Of a stretch of DNA of 64,000 nucleotides, positions 52,281 through 62,229 are shown in pieces. Under the pieces are notes generated by a model. That model made no database searches. It had not been told where the DNA came from and saw nothing but the letters and a program-made list of their open reading frames with translations. Positions within the stretch are counted from its first letter, which is position 1. Each line of letters begins with the position of its first letter. A program made the translations under genes and the position numbers. This DNA comes from Psychrobacillus antarcticus (GTDB lineage Bacteria; Bacillota; Bacilli; Bacillales_A; Planococcaceae): the NCBI RefSeq assembly GCF_029533155.1, contig NZ_JAIZDB010000017.1, forward strand, positions 62,001 through 126,000, written 5' to 3'.

Positions 52281-54650
52281 TTACTCTTCTATTTTCGTTG
52301 CGTTTAGTTGTAAGAAATACCTAATTATATCTCTGAAGAAAGCTTGTAACATTCGGTCGAACGAGTAGAGTGCATCAAATGCATATAGTCTATAAGGATC
52401 TTCTTGACCATATCCACGAATACTAATACCTTCTCTTAAATGATGAAGATTATCTAAATGTGTGATCCATGATCTGTCTAAAGCTTCTAAGTAAATGGAT
52501 TGTATATTCGCCCAAATATCTTCCTCTAGGGAAACAGTACTGGCAACATCCATTGCTTGGCTATAAACTTTCTTCAATGCGACCTCTAGTTGCTCTTTAC
52601 TTTCTTTGTCCGTGGTATCCATTGCATTTAAAGTATCGGAACTTAATGTTGATAATATCTTAATTTCATCAGTAATTTCATTCCACATACTCATACTGTC
52701 TGCACTTTCTAAGATTAGATCAACAAGTTCTTGGATAAGATATTCTTTTCGTTCGTGCATGGCATCAATTATTAGCGACTGCATATTATGGACATGGAGC
52801 GCCTTCTCGCGATAGTTATACATTACTGTTTGCTGATCATTATTAATATCATCTAGTTTCAATAAATGAGAGCGACTAGATGAATGGGTGCCTTCAATAA
52901 CTTTTTGCACATTATAAACGAATTTAGATGGGTTCGTAGCAAGTATTAAACCAGTTGAATCTGTTTTTACTTTTTTTCTATATTTCTCCAGCTCGTACTC
53001 ATCATAAAAGTAGAAAAGTTCATCTTCCAAAGAGATGATAAATTGTGTACTACCTGGATCTCCTTGACGTCCTCCGCGACCACGCAACTGCATATCAATA
53101 CGAGCGCTACTATGCAGCTCAGTACCTATAATATGAAGTCCACCTAGTTCCGGTACTCCTTCACCAAGAATTATGTCTGTTCCACGACCAGCCATGTTGG
53201 TAGCAAGCATGATTTTATGTAGCTGTCCTGCATTAGAAATAATCTCTGCTTCGTCTTCTTCAGTTTTGGCATTTAATATCGAATGCTTTATATCCAACTC
53301 TTTTAAAGCAGACGAAAGCTTTTCTGATTGTTGTATAGAAGTAGTTCCTATTAAAACTGGACGGCCAATTTCATGGTATTTCTTTGTTTCTTCAATAATT
53401 TTTTTAACTTTATCTTCTATTGTCAAATAAACAAGAGTATCTAAATCCTTACGTTGATTTGGCTTGTTTGTTGGAATTTCTGTTACACGCAAATTGTATG
53501 TTTCCCAAAATTCATCTTTTGAGGGAATGGCACTTCCTGTCATACCAGAAACATGTTTATATAAACGGAAGTAATGCTGAATCATAACCGAAGCCTGCGT
53601 GTTGTTTTCTTCTTTTAATGAAACCTTTTCTTTCGCTTCAATTGCTTGATGTAGTCCATCACTGAATGTCCGACCTTCCATTATACGACCTGTGTATGGG
53701 TCAACAATCATAATCTTATCGTCTTTTACGATATAATCTACGTCTTTACGCATGACAACTTTAGCGCGAAGAGTCTGCATAGCAATGTGCATGAATTCGC
53801 GATGCTCACTATCGTAAACATTTTCAATTCCAAATGCCTCTTCTAAACGGTCTGCACCATCGTCTAATAATACGATTTGTTTTGTCTCTGGGTAATAATC
53901 ATATTCTACCTTGTCTTCAAAGGAATCAATTACCATATGCATAATAGGAAACAAGTTCAAGCTAGCATTTGATTTCCCGGCAATAATTAAAGGAGTTCTT
54001 GCTTCGTCTATTAAAATACTATCCACTTCATCTATTAATGCATAAAAAAGTGGACGCTGAACTAGCTGATCAGCATCTTGCACCATATGATCACGTAAGT
54101 AATCAAAGCCAAATTCTGTCCCGGTACCATATGTAATATCACAATTATAAGCTGCTTGTTTTTCATCAGCTTCTATTCCAGAAATATTTAAGCCGATTGT
54201 CAAACCTAAAAACTCAAACAATGGTTTCATTTCTTCATAGTCACGAGTTGCTAGATACTCGTTTGCAGTAACGATATGAATTCCTTTTCCATGCGCGCCC
54301 ATAACATATGCCGGCAAAGTCGCGACTAATGTTTTACCTTCTCCAGTTTGCATTTGAGCAATTTGGGATTGTGTCAGTACTGCTCCACCCATCAATTGTG
54401 AATCATAATGCCGTTTACCTAAAACCCTTTTTGAAGCTTCTCGAACGACTGCAAAAGCCTCAATGATCAATTCTTCTGGAGAGATCCCATCATTTAATTG
54501 GTCACGAAAAATTTGCGTATACCCTTTGAGTTCTATATCCGTTTTCAGTGAAAAGGATTCTTCAAGAGCATTTATTTTAGAAACAATTTTATTCAGTTGT
54601 TTTAATTCGATTGTTTCACCAGATATCATCTTTTTAATAGAATGTAACAT
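52281..54650 (-). CDS. secA2: accessory preprotein translocase ATPase SecA2
   Basis: 789-aa DEAD-type motor ATPase that drives export through SecYEG. Walker A is in MQTGEGKTLVATLP, Walker B region DEVDSILIDEARTP, and the helicase motif LRGRGGRQGDPGS is present. It is shorter than housekeeping SecA (about 840 aa) and ends YFLQLNATKIEE, without the C-terminal zinc-binding Cys motif, which marks it as SecA2. Start ATG 54650 is preferred to 54656 because GGGAG is then seven bases away. Divergent large secreted proteins at 54815 and 57148 are candidate clients, as SecA2 genes often sit beside their substrates. Confidence 0.88.
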   Translation of the reverse strand: MLHSIKKMISGETIELKQLNKIVSKINALEESFSLKTDIELKGYTQIFRDQLNDGISPEELIIEAFAVVREASKRVLGKRHYDSQLMGGAVLTQSQIAQMQTGEGKTLVATLPAYVMGAHGKGIHIVTANEYLATRDYEEMKPLFEFLGLTIGLNISGIEADEKQAAYNCDITYGTGTEFGFDYLRDHMVQDADQLVQRPLFYALIDEVDSILIDEARTPLIIAGKSNASLNLFPIMHMVIDSFEDKVEYDYYPETKQIVLLDDGADRLEEAFGIENVYDSEHREFMHIAMQTLRAKVVMRKDVDYIVKDDKIMIVDPYTGRIMEGRTFSDGLHQAIEAKEKVSLKEENNTQASVMIQHYFRLYKHVSGMTGSAIPSKDEFWETYNLRVTEIPTNKPNQRKDLDTLVYLTIEDKVKKIIEETKKYHEIGRPVLIGTTSIQQSEKLSSALKELDIKHSILNAKTEEDEAEIISNAGQLHKIMLATNMAGRGTDIILGEGVPELGGLHIIGTELHSSARIDMQLRGRGGRQGDPGSTQFIISLEDELFYFYDEYELEKYRKKVKTDSTGLILATNPSKFVYNVQKVIEGTHSSSRSHLLKLDDINNDQQTVMYNYREKALHVHNMQSLIIDAMHERKEYLIQELVDLILESADSMSMWNEITDEIKILSTLSSDTLNAMDTTDKESKEQLEVALKKVYSQAMDVASTVSLEEDIWANIQSIYLEALDRSWITHLDNLHHLREGISIRGYGQEDPYRLYAFDALYSFDRMLQAFFRDIIRYFLQLNATKIEE

Positions 54651-54814
54651 AATCATTCTCCCTACTTTTAAATTCCAAACTCTATTATATCACGAATTAT
54701 ATAAGCAAGCATTTTATGAGATAATGTGCTTATATTTCAATTATATTACAACATTAAGTTTTAAATGTTACCAATAGATGTTAATGTTAGAATAATAGGG
54801 AAAGGGGTTATGAA

Positions 54815-57112
54815 ATGAGAAAAATTTACAAATCTATGTTATGTATTATGTTAGTTGCGCCAGTTGGTTCGACAGTTTATGCAGAAGAATTAAAAGCCAC
54901 GGAAGTAAAGATAGAGAATGTTGAAGAAGTAATTGAGGTAGATAGTAGTTCAGAAGAATGGTTAGAGAATGCAGTTGAAGTTGAACAGCAAGAAGAAGTG
55001 AAATTGGAAGGTTATGAGAATCTTGGTTCCCTAATTTTCAAATCATCAGCAGTATCTTCTAAAATTGCAGCAAATGAAAAGGGAGAATACTTCATTTATT
55101 ACATCATGCATGGATCTCCTGCAGCATTAGTCGTAGTCAACTATGAAACAAAAGAAATTGTACATACATTTACACTTGAAGACTCAAAAAGCGCATGGGG
55201 TCTTGATGTAGACCAGAATGGAAAGCTATGGGTTGGTGGTTCCGTTTCAAGTACTTTATACAGCTATGATCCTAACTCAGAGGAATTTGAAAATCATGGA
55301 GCTATTTTTTCCAATAAAAGCGATACATCTATTCAAGATTTAATCGTTTCTGGTAACAAAGTATATGCAGGTTCTGCATATGGAGGAAGTCTAGTTGCTT
55401 TTGATACAGAGACAGAAAAAATAGAGGAATTTGGTCAAATTCGTAAACGAAGAGAATTTGTGAAAGCAATTGTAGCGGATGAAAAGAAAGATGAAATTTA
55501 TGTTTCGATTGGCTCTCCAATGGACTTATTAGTTAAAAAGCCTAATACGAAAAATTTCACTTCATTTTTACCATCTAAATATATGTCGGAAAAATATGCA
55601 CAGGATTTAGTGCTAACAGATGACTATATTATTGCAAGATTACATCCTTCGAATTTAGCGGTGATTTTCGATCGTAAAACTTTAAAAATTGTTGATGAGT
55701 TTGAATTGAAATCTAAAACAGTTTCCGTTCTTTCTCCAAATGAAGATGCGCTGTATTACACAAAAGCGGAGCAACTCATTAAATATGATTTAAATACAAA
55801 AGAGCATACAGAACTAGGTGTCTTTTTACCAAAAGGTACAGAAGCTATTAACTTAGACTTTATCTTAAAAGACTCTCCAAAAGATGAAGATGATAATAGT
55901 AATGAAGGAATTATTCAAAATAACACTAAGGAAACTATTATTAAGGAAACTCCAGTTATTCCTTCAGCAAAAGCTATTACTCCAGTCTTAGGAGTGCCAA
56001 ACAATAAAAAGGTTACGGAAGAAATTCCAGGTGAAGGCGATTTAATAATAGAAGAACCGATCGTAGAAGAGCCAAAGGAATTTTTGCTTTCAGGTATGGT
56101 TGATAATTTAGGTCAGATTTTTGAGTATAATCCACAAACAGGTGAAATGACGCACCATCAATTTGAACTACCAGAACAGCCGGTGGAGTTGTACACACTT
56201 GCTACTAGCTCAGACGGCAAGAAAATATTTGCCAACGGATATATGTCTGGTGGACTTGGCGTTTATGATGTACAAACAGGAAACAAAGAACTATACCGTA
56301 ATATCAGTCAAATTGAATCTATGTTCCATATTAATAACAAACTATATATCGGTGCATATCCACTTGCAAGACTTCTAGTTTATGATCGTGAAAAAGAATG
56401 GTCTACTGGAAACCCTAAAGAAGTTATCCGTATGAGCCAATATGGTCAAGAACGTACAACTGCGGTAGCGCCATACAATAAGGGGAAAGAAATTATTTTT
56501 GGTACTTTACCAGATACAAGTGTTGGCGGTGGAGCGTTGGCATTCTTTGATACTGAAACTGAAAAAATGGAAATCTATGAAAACTATATTTATAACCAAA
56601 GTATCGTTTCTTTAGTAACTAGAGGGACACAAGTATTTGGTGGAACTTCTATTCATGCAAACCAACAAGTAAATCCAAGAGGTGCAAGACTATTCTACTT
56701 TAATAGAAGTACTCCGGAAGATATGAAATATATTCATCTTCCATTAAGTGCAAGTATGATTACTAGTTTAATAGTAGATAAGGATAATAAAATATGGGGT
56801 ATGGCGGATGGAAAGTTATTCGTCTACACAGATGAGTGGACGGATGTTAAAACGGTTGAACTATTACCATTAATTTCTGGAAGATTCCGTAACGCCCAAA
56901 TTTTAGAAAACGTAGATGGATATATATACGGAAGTGTAGAGGGTAAATTATTCAGAGTTACAAAAGATACATTAGCAGTTGAGTGGTTAAAAGACAAAGG
57001 TGTTTACGGCCTTGAAAAAGACTTAAATGGTAATTTATATTACTACGATGGAAGTAATTTATGGAAATATACAATAGAACAAAATCGTGCGATAAAACAA
57101 AACAAGCAGTAA
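54815..57112 (+). CDS. secreted protein with two beta-propeller halves
   Basis: 765 aa. Signal peptide to about residue 23 (STVYAEE), an acidic segment (24-65), a first beta-propeller-like half (about 66-345, strands such as WGLDVDQNGKLWVGG and VSGNKVYAGSAYGGSLVAFD), a Pro/Glu-rich linker (about 350-420), and a second propeller-like half (about 425-755, with TLATSSDGKKIFANGYMSGG and SLIVDKDNKIWGMADGKLFV). No wall anchor is seen. GAAAGGGG precedes the ATG. It diverges from secA2 and leads the next secreted gene by 35 bases. Function is unknown; a scaffold or sugar-binding role is conceivable. Confidence 0.72.
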   Translation: MRKIYKSMLCIMLVAPVGSTVYAEELKATEVKIENVEEVIEVDSSSEEWLENAVEVEQQEEVKLEGYENLGSLIFKSSAVSSKIAANEKGEYFIYYIMHGSPAALVVVNYETKEIVHTFTLEDSKSAWGLDVDQNGKLWVGGSVSSTLYSYDPNSEEFENHGAIFSNKSDTSIQDLIVSGNKVYAGSAYGGSLVAFDTETEKIEEFGQIRKRREFVKAIVADEKKDEIYVSIGSPMDLLVKKPNTKNFTSFLPSKYMSEKYAQDLVLTDDYIIARLHPSNLAVIFDRKTLKIVDEFELKSKTVSVLSPNEDALYYTKAEQLIKYDLNTKEHTELGVFLPKGTEAINLDFILKDSPKDEDDNSNEGIIQNNTKETIIKETPVIPSAKAITPVLGVPNNKKVTEEIPGEGDLIIEEPIVEEPKEFLLSGMVDNLGQIFEYNPQTGEMTHHQFELPEQPVELYTLATSSDGKKIFANGYMSGGLGVYDVQTGNKELYRNISQIESMFHINNKLYIGAYPLARLLVYDREKEWSTGNPKEVIRMSQYGQERTTAVAPYNKGKEIIFGTLPDTSVGGGALAFFDTETEKMEIYENYIYNQSIVSLVTRGTQVFGGTSIHANQQVNPRGARLFYFNRSTPEDMKYIHLPLSASMITSLIVDKDNKIWGMADGKLFVYTDEWTDVKTVELLPLISGRFRNAQILENVDGYIYGSVEGKLFRVTKDTLAVEWLKDKGVYGLEKDLNGNLYYYDGSNLWKYTIEQNRAIKQNKQ

Positions 57113-57147
57113 TAGCTGCTCGACGAAACGAAGGAGAATTTACTTAA

Positions 57148-59649
57148 ATGAAACAAAAATTGCTATACCTTTTAATTATTTTTGCTGTTGTCACGGGAGG
57201 ACTATTCCAAACGAATCAAGTAGAAGCGCAAACAACTAAAGTCTATTGGGATGGAATCTTGCTGGTTCCTGGACAAGCCGGTAAAATCAAAGTTGTAAAA
57301 CCGATTAACCTTTGGAAACGCACTTCAGATGGTTTGGTATTTGAAAGAATATTAAAACCTGGCGAACAATATCGTGTTTACCGTTATGATAATTTATACG
57401 GAGGACAGTACGGTTTAGGTGGTGGTATGTACATCACGAAGATGGCTGGCTATGTAGAATATAAAACACCATCTAAAGCAAAATTAAAAGAATTAGCAAA
57501 TGCTCAGGGGTCGACACCGGTTCCTGGAAATACATCATCCAATTTGTTTCCAGTAGAGAATAAACCTTCCTTGACAATAGGTAAGGTTTCTAGCCAATCT
57601 ATTACTCAAATAGCGCCTGGAGTTCGTAAAAAGTTCTTTGATATCGACTCATCAAATGGTTTGCAAAAGCTATTCATGCTTGAATATGATGGGAAAACAT
57701 CAAATATCGGATTGAAGGCTGAGCTAGCAAAAGATCAAATTAAAGGATTTGAAACTACTTCATCACAAGCAAATAGTGTAGACCAAAATGATTCCTATCA
57801 CGTGGTAGGGGGAGTAAATGGAGATTATTTTGATAAGTTTGGTCAACCAATCGATTTGATGATGATGGATGGATCTATCGTATCCACACCTCAAACGGGA
57901 TTAAGTGATCTTGCTGTATTAGGGGTTAAGTCAAATGGTCAGGCAATTATCGGTGCTCCACAAGTTGCGATGAATGTTACAGTTAATGGTGGACAATCTT
58001 ATGCTATTAATTCGGTTAATAGAACAAGAGGTGCAAATCACCTAGTAATATATACAAAAGACTTCTCGGCAACGACTGGAACAAACGCACTTGGAACCGA
58101 AGTCAGAGTAAAAGTGGAATCAGGCAAGTTAAATGGGTCTGAAAAATTAGTAGGTACTGTAAGTGAAAGTATTTCAAGTGTTGGAAATGCAAAGTTGAAT
58201 AGTGGAGAAATAATTCTATCTGGACACCATTTTGCTAGTAAGTTTTTAGAAACAGTTCAAGTAGGAGATCAAATAGAAATTTCAACAAATTTCACACCAA
58301 CTGAGTGGAATGATGTTCGTGAATCTGTAAGTGGACGTTACCATTTGGTGAAAAATGGTACTCTGCAAACGATCAAAGTTGCAGGAGTTGCACCACGTAC
58401 TGCAGTTGGCATTAAAAAAGATGGTAGTATTTTTACAATAGTAGTAGATGGTCGTACTACTTCAAGTAAAGGATTGACACTACAAAATACGGCTAAGCTT
58501 ATGAAAGATTTAGGTGCTCACTATGCGATGACATTTGATGGTGGTGGTTCTTCTACTCTAGTAGCTAGAGAACTAGGAGCAGACAAAGTGACTGTTGCTA
58601 ACAAACCATCTGATGGTGGGGAACGTTCTGTTTCAAACACATTATTATTTATCAGTAAATATAAGACAGGGGCGCTTGCAACGATTGCGCCAGCTTCTAA
58701 TTTTCTAGAGCTGTTCCAGGGTGCAACTTATACTAATCTTTCTGTACCTGTTAAAGGTATCGATCAATATATGAACCCTGTGGCAGTATCAGGGAGTGGC
58801 ACAGTAACTTCAACTATTCTAAAAAGTTCGAGTGGGAAACAATTAGTTACAGCAGGTCCGGGAACATACGCAGGGGTTGTTACTTATGATGGGAAAACAA
58901 CAAATATCCAAATTAAAGTTACTAATACGTTGGATAGCATTAAGACCAATGAAAGTTCTTTACACGTAAATAAAGGACAAGCAGTTCAAGTTACTGCAAC
59001 CGGAATGAACAATGGACAAGCAGTAATCACCGATCCTGCTGCGTTTACTTGGACATCTACTATTGGGGCAATAAGTAATGGTAAATTTACAACTCCGAAA
59101 ACGGATGGTATTGGTACGATTACCGTAACATATGGTTCTAAGACAACTACAATTCCGGTTGTAGTTGGGGAAGTTGCGCCAACCATTTTAGAGTCATTCA
59201 ATAAAGGGATCTCTAACTATGAAGCCTCGGGTGATCGAGTAAATTCTGTTTCTATTGAATCTGTTACAAATGATAGAGATGGATCAAAAGCCCTTAAACT
59301 AGTTTATGATTTTACAGCTACTACCGGAACTTCAGGAGCATATGTGGATGCAAAAACAAGTCTAACAATTACTACTCCTGCTAAAAAAATTGGTATGTGG
59401 GTAAAAGGCGATAGTAAAGGTCATTGGTTACGTTCTCAAATAACAGATGCCACCGGAAAAACAGTTCAATTAGACTTTAGTAAAAATGTGAACTGGTCAG
59501 ACTGGCAATTTGTTTCTACTGAAGTACCAGCAGGATTAACATATCCATTGAAAATGGCTTTACCTGTTCGTTATATGGAAACTGAAAATAATAACAAAAC
59601 AAATGGTGAAATTATAATAGATGACATTCAGTCTATCTATAAAGATTAA
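57148..59649 (+). CDS. secreted phosphodiester glycosidase-family protein (NAGPA domain)
   Basis: 833 aa. Signal peptide to about residue 27 (QVEAQ), an N-terminal wall-associated-looking domain (YWDGILLVPGQAGKI), then a phosphodiester glycosidase domain (about 150-510) with GGVNGDYFD, RTAVGIKKDGSIFTIVVDGR and the hallmark AMTFDGGGSSTLV. Bacterial Ig-like domains follow (about 520-675), and a C-terminal beta-sandwich carbohydrate-binding-like domain (ILESFNKGISNYEAS to IIIDDIQSIYKD). Family members cleave sugar-phosphodiester bonds in glycopolymers such as teichoic acid or exopolysaccharide. AAGGAG precedes the ATG; probably cotranscribed with 54815. Confidence 0.82.
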   Translation: MKQKLLYLLIIFAVVTGGLFQTNQVEAQTTKVYWDGILLVPGQAGKIKVVKPINLWKRTSDGLVFERILKPGEQYRVYRYDNLYGGQYGLGGGMYITKMAGYVEYKTPSKAKLKELANAQGSTPVPGNTSSNLFPVENKPSLTIGKVSSQSITQIAPGVRKKFFDIDSSNGLQKLFMLEYDGKTSNIGLKAELAKDQIKGFETTSSQANSVDQNDSYHVVGGVNGDYFDKFGQPIDLMMMDGSIVSTPQTGLSDLAVLGVKSNGQAIIGAPQVAMNVTVNGGQSYAINSVNRTRGANHLVIYTKDFSATTGTNALGTEVRVKVESGKLNGSEKLVGTVSESISSVGNAKLNSGEIILSGHHFASKFLETVQVGDQIEISTNFTPTEWNDVRESVSGRYHLVKNGTLQTIKVAGVAPRTAVGIKKDGSIFTIVVDGRTTSSKGLTLQNTAKLMKDLGAHYAMTFDGGGSSTLVARELGADKVTVANKPSDGGERSVSNTLLFISKYKTGALATIAPASNFLELFQGATYTNLSVPVKGIDQYMNPVAVSGSGTVTSTILKSSSGKQLVTAGPGTYAGVVTYDGKTTNIQIKVTNTLDSIKTNESSLHVNKGQAVQVTATGMNNGQAVITDPAAFTWTSTIGAISNGKFTTPKTDGIGTITVTYGSKTTTIPVVVGEVAPTILESFNKGISNYEASGDRVNSVSIESVTNDRDGSKALKLVYDFTATTGTSGAYVDAKTSLTITTPAKKIGMWVKGDSKGHWLRSQITDATGKTVQLDFSKNVNWSDWQFVSTEVPAGLTYPLKMALPVRYMETENNNKTNGEIIIDDIQSIYKD

Positions 59650-59739
59650 ATATAAAGAAAAATCATTGGATGTTGCGAACTCTATTGATGTGTGATAACG
59701 TAATTTGCATTGAATTTTGCTAATTGTGGAGGGAAGTAC

Positions 59740-60144
59740 ATGGACTCGGAAGAAAAAGAAACGAAGAAATCTAACGCATCGGTAGAAGCAAATGCCCAAA
59801 AGATAATAGGGTATTATAAGCGACAAGCGTGGGCGTTAAAAGTATTTGATAAAATAGAACAAGATAGCATTGTCGAAGATGGTAAAAATGTAATACTAGC
59901 TTCTTCTGTCATTCAATCTAATAATGATTTGTTCTTCCCGGCTTTTATTCGTATTAATACGAAAGAAAACGGTAAAGTTGTAGGGGCATATTTGATTATT
60001 GAAGAAGAGGAAAATTTCCAGTTACTTCCACTTGAAAGAGCATTAGAAGAGTTCGAGTTGGATGAGTTAGTACCTTTCAAGTATAGAACCCTCGAAAAAA
60101 TTGATGGAGATCAGTTCCAAGTTAATTGGCCTGAATTCTCTTAA
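59740..60144 (+). CDS. hypothetical cytoplasmic protein
   Basis: 134 aa, highly charged, with no signal or membrane segment. The core (NDLFFPAFIRINTKENG, VVGAYLIIEEEENFQLLPL) reads like a small beta-rich domain. ATG 59740 is chosen over TTG/ATG 59710 because TGGAGGGAAG precedes it. It lies 90 bases after the glycosidase gene and may share its transcript. No family recognised. Confidence 0.65.
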   Translation: MDSEEKETKKSNASVEANAQKIIGYYKRQAWALKVFDKIEQDSIVEDGKNVILASSVIQSNNDLFFPAFIRINTKENGKVVGAYLIIEEEENFQLLPLERALEEFELDELVPFKYRTLEKIDGDQFQVNWPEFS

Positions 60145-60169
60145 AATCACCATATTTCTATGCGTTTCA

Positions 60170-60204
60170 TTAAAGGAGTGCGACTTACCGTCGCGCTCCT
60201 TTAA
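60170..60204. terminator. hairpin after the hypothetical gene
   Basis: TTAAAGGAG-GCGAC / GTCGC-CTCCTTTAA hairpin; the T-tail is short. Confidence 0.55.
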
Positions 60205-60229
60205 GTGTTTATATGGATAAACTATCATG

Positions 60230-60315
60230 TGACGGCTAGCCAAAGGCCTTCGAAAACGATAGAAATAGACCTTGAACTTAAATTACCGTAAATGTCTTTT
60301 GCCAGGTTCTTCTAA
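60230..60315 (+). repeat. module C fragment, copy 5
   Basis: Keeps the CAAAGGCCTTCGAAAACGAT and ATAGAAATAGACCTTGAAC portion of module C, with TGCCAGGTTCTTCT as a decayed end. A relative of the lead TATATAAAAATGTACCGTGT follows at 60330. Confidence 0.55.
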
Positions 60316-60398
60316 AATATTATGAAAGTATATAAAAATACAACATGAACACTGGATTTGCAGAACATTTAAGAATGATTATATAAAGTGGACCTAGT

Positions 60399-60580
60399 TG
60401 ATTGGAGCGCGGAGCGGCGACTCCAGTGGGAACAGCGCGAGCTGAAGACCCTGGACTGAGCATCGCGAGGGAAGCGGCTGAAGCCGTGCCCACGGAAAGC
60501 GTCCGCTCGTAGCGGAAATCAACGGCATATCTACGTTTTTATTTTTAGAGGACCGGGCGTCTTTTTGCCCGGATTTTCTT
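60399..60580 (-). repeat. GC-rich module A, reverse copy, plus module C terminator
   Basis: GATTGGAGCGCGGAGCGGCG ... GCGGCTGAAGCCGTGCCCAC ... CGGAAATCAA is module A in reverse (60399-60520). It is followed on the plus strand by the closing hairpin of module C, ACCGGGC/GCCCGGA plus T-run, at 60552-60578. Confidence 0.75.
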
Positions 60581-60600
60581 AACTCTCCATCTTCTTTTTA

Positions 60601-60718
60601 TTTACTCGCTCCAATATTTCATTTACTTGCGGTCAACAGTCTTTTACTTGCTTTCCCCAATAAATAACTTGCTCATTTTCAACGTTTACTTGCTCTTGTA
60701 GACTATTTACTTGCGAAA
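60601..60718 (+). repeat. 21-bp-phased TTTACTTGCGG array, 6 units
   Basis: ACTCGC at 60604 and ACTTGC at 60625, 60646, 60667, 60688 and 60709: five intervals, all exactly 21. Most units are TTTACTTGC followed by 12 unrelated bases. The spacer 60145-61091 otherwise contains only modules A and C and the tagO promoter. Confidence 0.87.
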
Positions 60719-60972
60719 CGGTAAAATTATCTATTGAAAGGGAATATTTAAGTTCAGAAAATATTTCTTTCTAATAGTGTCATAACGAGACTACACTTAA
60801 AGGAAAAGATTTCATAAAGGATAGAACGCTGATAAGTCATACTTGACGGCCGGTTCATATTGTTGGTTAGCCACATCCGAGTAGAAAGTAATCTATATCA
60901 AATTGAACAGTATACTCGATTGCATATGCAACCGTTTATGAACAATCAGTCTTTTCTTTCTTTATACTAAAT

Positions 60973-61002
60973 TTGGTTAAAAGCGTATTTTTATAGTATA
61001 AT
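60973..61002 (+). promoter_or_regulatory. candidate tagO promoter
   Basis: TTGGTT, 18-base spacer, TATAAT, about 90 bases before the start codon. Confidence 0.5.
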
Positions 61003-61091
61003 CATTAATTGAAGAAACTTTCATATAGGATAAACGTCTAAATGGAATGTTGTACTAAATTTTTGAAAATAAAAAGACAAGGATGATATTT

Positions 61092-62156
61092 TTGGACATA
61101 AAATTACTTCTTGCTTTTATCGTATCTATGGCGACAGCAATAGCGGTAACACCGCTTGTTATTAAACTAGCACATAAAATAGGAGCGGTTGATAAACCCT
61201 CTGAAAGAAAAGTACATCAAAATGTAATGCCTCGATTAGGAGGTCTTGCTATTTTTATAGCAGTAATTGCTGGTTATTTTGTGGCTGGATTGTATGAAGC
61301 AAAAATTACAGGTATTATAGTCGGTGCATTGATCATAATTGTTTTGGGAATAATAGATGATAAATATGAGATATCAGCTAAAATTAAACTTTCAGGTCAG
61401 ATCTTAGCTGCTTGTGCAGTAATGGGTAGTGGACTAACGATTGATGTATTAAATATCCCGTTCATTGGTGTATTTGAACTTGGTATCTTTTCCTATTTGG
61501 TTACATTATTTTGGATATTAGCTATTACAAACGCTATCAATCTTATCGATGGATTGGACGGGCTGTCCGCGGGGATCTCTTCAATTGTGTTTGCAAGTAT
61601 TGCATTCCTAGCTTTCTCAGCAGATAAGATGCTAATTCTTACACTTTCCCTAATATTATTGGGGAGTACGCTTGGATTTTTGTTCCATAACTTTTACCCG
61701 GCGAAAATTTTCATGGGTGATACCGGATCAATGTTCTTAGGTTATGCAATATCAGTATTATCTTTACTTGGATTATTCAAAAGTGTAACGTTGTTTAGCT
61801 TTGTAGTTCCAATTATGATTTTAGGAGTACCAATTTTCGATACTTCTTTTGCGATCATTAGAAGGGTAGTAAATAGGAAACCTATTTCTGTTGCGGATAA
61901 GTCGCATTTGCATCACCGTTTATTAGCTTTAGGTTTGACACATCGTGATACGGTATTAGTTATATATGGTTTTGGTTTAATCTTTAGTATTACGGCAATT
62001 ACATTTGAAACACTGACATTAAGATGGGCAATCTTTATCTTGCTGTTCATATTAGTTGCATTTGAAATTATTGCAGAAAAGATTGGACTTGTGAGTGATG
62101 AATACAGACCTATTATTTCTGTATTTCAAAAGGTTGTTGGGTATAAGCGCAATTAA
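61092..62156 (+). CDS. tagO: undecaprenyl-phosphate GlcNAc-1-phosphate transferase (TagO/WecA type)
   Basis: Polytopic membrane enzyme, about 354 aa and 10-11 helices, that loads the first sugar phosphate onto undecaprenyl phosphate for teichoic acid or exopolysaccharide synthesis. Motifs of the family on cytoplasmic loops: DKPSERKVHQ, LGIIDDKYEISAK, NAINLIDGLDGLSAG, FMGDTGSMFLG and SHLHHRLLALG. An ATG exists at 61083, but it lies on top of the AAGGA site; TTG 61092 with eight-base spacing is the better start. Downstream genes make it the likely first step of a surface polymer locus. Confidence 0.9.
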   Translation: MDIKLLLAFIVSMATAIAVTPLVIKLAHKIGAVDKPSERKVHQNVMPRLGGLAIFIAVIAGYFVAGLYEAKITGIIVGALIIIVLGIIDDKYEISAKIKLSGQILAACAVMGSGLTIDVLNIPFIGVFELGIFSYLVTLFWILAITNAINLIDGLDGLSAGISSIVFASIAFLAFSADKMLILTLSLILLGSTLGFLFHNFYPAKIFMGDTGSMFLGYAISVLSLLGLFKSVTLFSFVVPIMILGVPIFDTSFAIIRRVVNRKPISVADKSHLHHRLLALGLTHRDTVLVIYGFGLIFSITAITFETLTLRWAIFILLFILVAFEIIAEKIGLVSDEYRPIISVFQKVVGYKRN

Positions 62157-62229
62157 TCCATGTGCTTTTAATATATTGCTTTAAATTTATAGTAGATTTT
62201 AATTTATGGAATAGGTTGGTGTTGATAGA

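Noticed and set aside
60145-61091. possible small gene in the 947-bp spacer before tagO
   Set aside because: Only repeat modules, a phased array and a promoter are visible; all frames are short and lack ribosome binding sites.
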